DNA from: Candidatus Gastranaerophilales bacterium
GTDB taxonomy: Bacteria > Cyanobacteriota > Vampirovibrionia > Gastranaerophilales > Gastranaerophilaceae
Assembly (NCBI GenBank): GCA_016280955.1
Contig: JAEEHV010000042.1
Span: 1 to 64,000 of the forward strand
DNA length: 64,000 nt
Direction of reading: 5' to 3'
Shown here: positions 63,390 to 64,000 of the stretch, piece after piece
Layout: each line of letters opens with the position of its first letter
Position numbering within the stretch: the stretch's first letter is position 1
Position numbers and translations under genes: made by a program
The notes under the pieces: generated by a model
Told to the model about the DNA's origin: nothing
Seen by the model: only the letters and a program-made list of their open reading frames with translations
The model's database searches: none

Positions 63390-64000
63390 ATGTTTGAATC
63401 GCTGATATGGATGTTTAAGGTTAAAGATTTTAAAAAACACTTTTTTATTCTGTTATTTTCAGGATTGGGTTTTGTATTATTGTCTGTTTTATTCTGGGTT
63501 GCAACAGTTATTTTTATGTCAGGATTCGAAACCAAACAGGCAATAAATATAAAACTGATAAACATCGCAGTCTTGGTTCTGCCTTTTCTTTTTGTTACAG
63601 GATACTTTTGGATGTTAACCGAAAATATTATTTGCAGGGATGACGATATTACTGCAGATAGTATATATAAAGGCAAATATCAGTTTATACATAAGATTAA
63701 ATTACCGGAGTTGAATTTTTTAAAGATTATGTGGCGAGGAATTGCATCTATAGTTGCAACGGCTTTGCTGTACCTGCCGTTTTCGTTTTTCTTTGCTTCA
63801 TTAAATACCAGATTATCTGAGGCATCAGAGTTTTGGAATTGGGATTCTTCGCAGAATTCATTGATATGTATTATTATAGCTGTTTTTTGTATAATATTTA
63901 TTCCCGGACTTTTATGGAACTATGCAAGAAGGGATTCTGTTGTGGCGGTTTGGAATGTACCAAAGGCTGTTTATATTATGGGTAATTATACCGGCAGATA
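63390..64000 (+). CDS. multi-span membrane protein (partial, runs off the window)
   Basis: An open frame starts at ATG 63390 after GAGGAA and is still open at 64000, giving at least 203 residues. Hydrophobic segments lie at about 18-45, 58-80, 122-150 and 160-185. Basic and aromatic residues near the helices (CRDDDITADSIYKGKYQF) sit between. The pattern is close to DUF4013-like membrane proteins. It lies 21 nt after the second exbD and probably belongs to the same operon. Confidence 0.7.
   Translation, partial: MFESLIWMFKVKDFKKHFFILLFSGLGFVLLSVLFWVATVIFMSGFETKQAINIKLINIAVLVLPFLFVTGYFWMLTENIICRDDDITADSIYKGKYQFIHKIKLPELNFLKIMWRGIASIVATALLYLPFSFFFASLNTRLSEASEFWNWDSSQNSLICIIIAVFCIIFIPGLLWNYARRDSVVAVWNVPKAVYIMGNYTGR

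Overview
The window is low-GC, densely packed bacterial DNA. It most likely comes from a non-photosynthetic, gut-type relative of the cyanobacteria (Vampirovibrionia/Melainabacteria, Gastranaerophilales-like). Four things point that way: a DUF561/Ycf23 protein (56866-57618), a family otherwise typical of cyanobacteria and plastids; an SLH-domain envelope protein with a strong gene-expression signature; a TonB/ExbBD system, implying an outer membrane; and many lineage-specific proteins without recognisable relatives. This assignment is inference from gene content and was not tested by a search.

Layout. 0-3 kb: riboflavin genes ribE and ribBA plus a GNAT acetyltransferase. 3.3-4.8 kb: highly expressed SLH envelope protein. 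4.8-6.8 kb: orphan sugar-ABC permease coupled to a GT4 glycosyltransferase. 6.9-11.9 kb (minus): clpB, a WYL regulator, mazG and a periplasmic parvulin. 12-14.5 kb: gyrB. 14.7-17.4 kb (minus): flagellin with a textbook sigma-28 promoter, then pgi. 17.5-18.9 kb: a small unknown and a D-2-hydroxyacid dehydrogenase homologue lacking its catalytic Arg. 18.9-23.5 kb (minus): cysS, spoIID-like, murJ. 23.7-26.6 kb: thyX, an amino-acid binding protein, surE, a lytic transglycosylase. 26.6-32.8 kb: accessory region with unknown proteins, a frameshifted gene, a calpain-like protease, short repeats and tRNA-Ser. 32.9-36.3 kb: wHTH protein, short Lpd homologue, SIMPL protein, small metalloprotease, HU. 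36.4-44.5 kb: large GT5 glycogen-synthase-like protein, GHL10 hydrolase, M20 peptidase, EF-hand protein. 44.6-51 kb: glyQ, two tandem APC permeases, U32 peptidase, ispF. 51-57.7 kb: GH13 enzyme, era, coiled-coil membrane protein, Ycf23-like. 57.8-64 kb: secreted protease, two envelope proteins, then tonB, a TolA/TonB C-terminal protein, exbB, exbD, exbD and a membrane protein cut by the window end.

Themes. (1) Several genes have a -10 hexamer ending 6-7 nt before the ATG and no Shine-Dalgarno, which predicts leaderless mRNAs. (2) Glycogen metabolism: the GT5 and GH13 enzymes both carry non-catalytic N-terminal extensions with an F-(K/G)-(G/R) motif, shared with two unknown proteins; the GT5 also ends in a membrane helix. 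(3) The envelope: SLH protein, two proteins sharing a small beta-rich domain with it, TonB-ExbBD, MurJ, SpoIID-like and a lytic transglycosylase. (4) Calcium/effector-like proteins: a calpain-like protease with an EF-hand-like loop and a separate EF-hand protein.

I found no CRISPR array, insertion sequence, rRNA or prophage. Start codons were moved from the longest reading frame where a ribosome-binding site or promoter position decided the matter; this is said in each entry.
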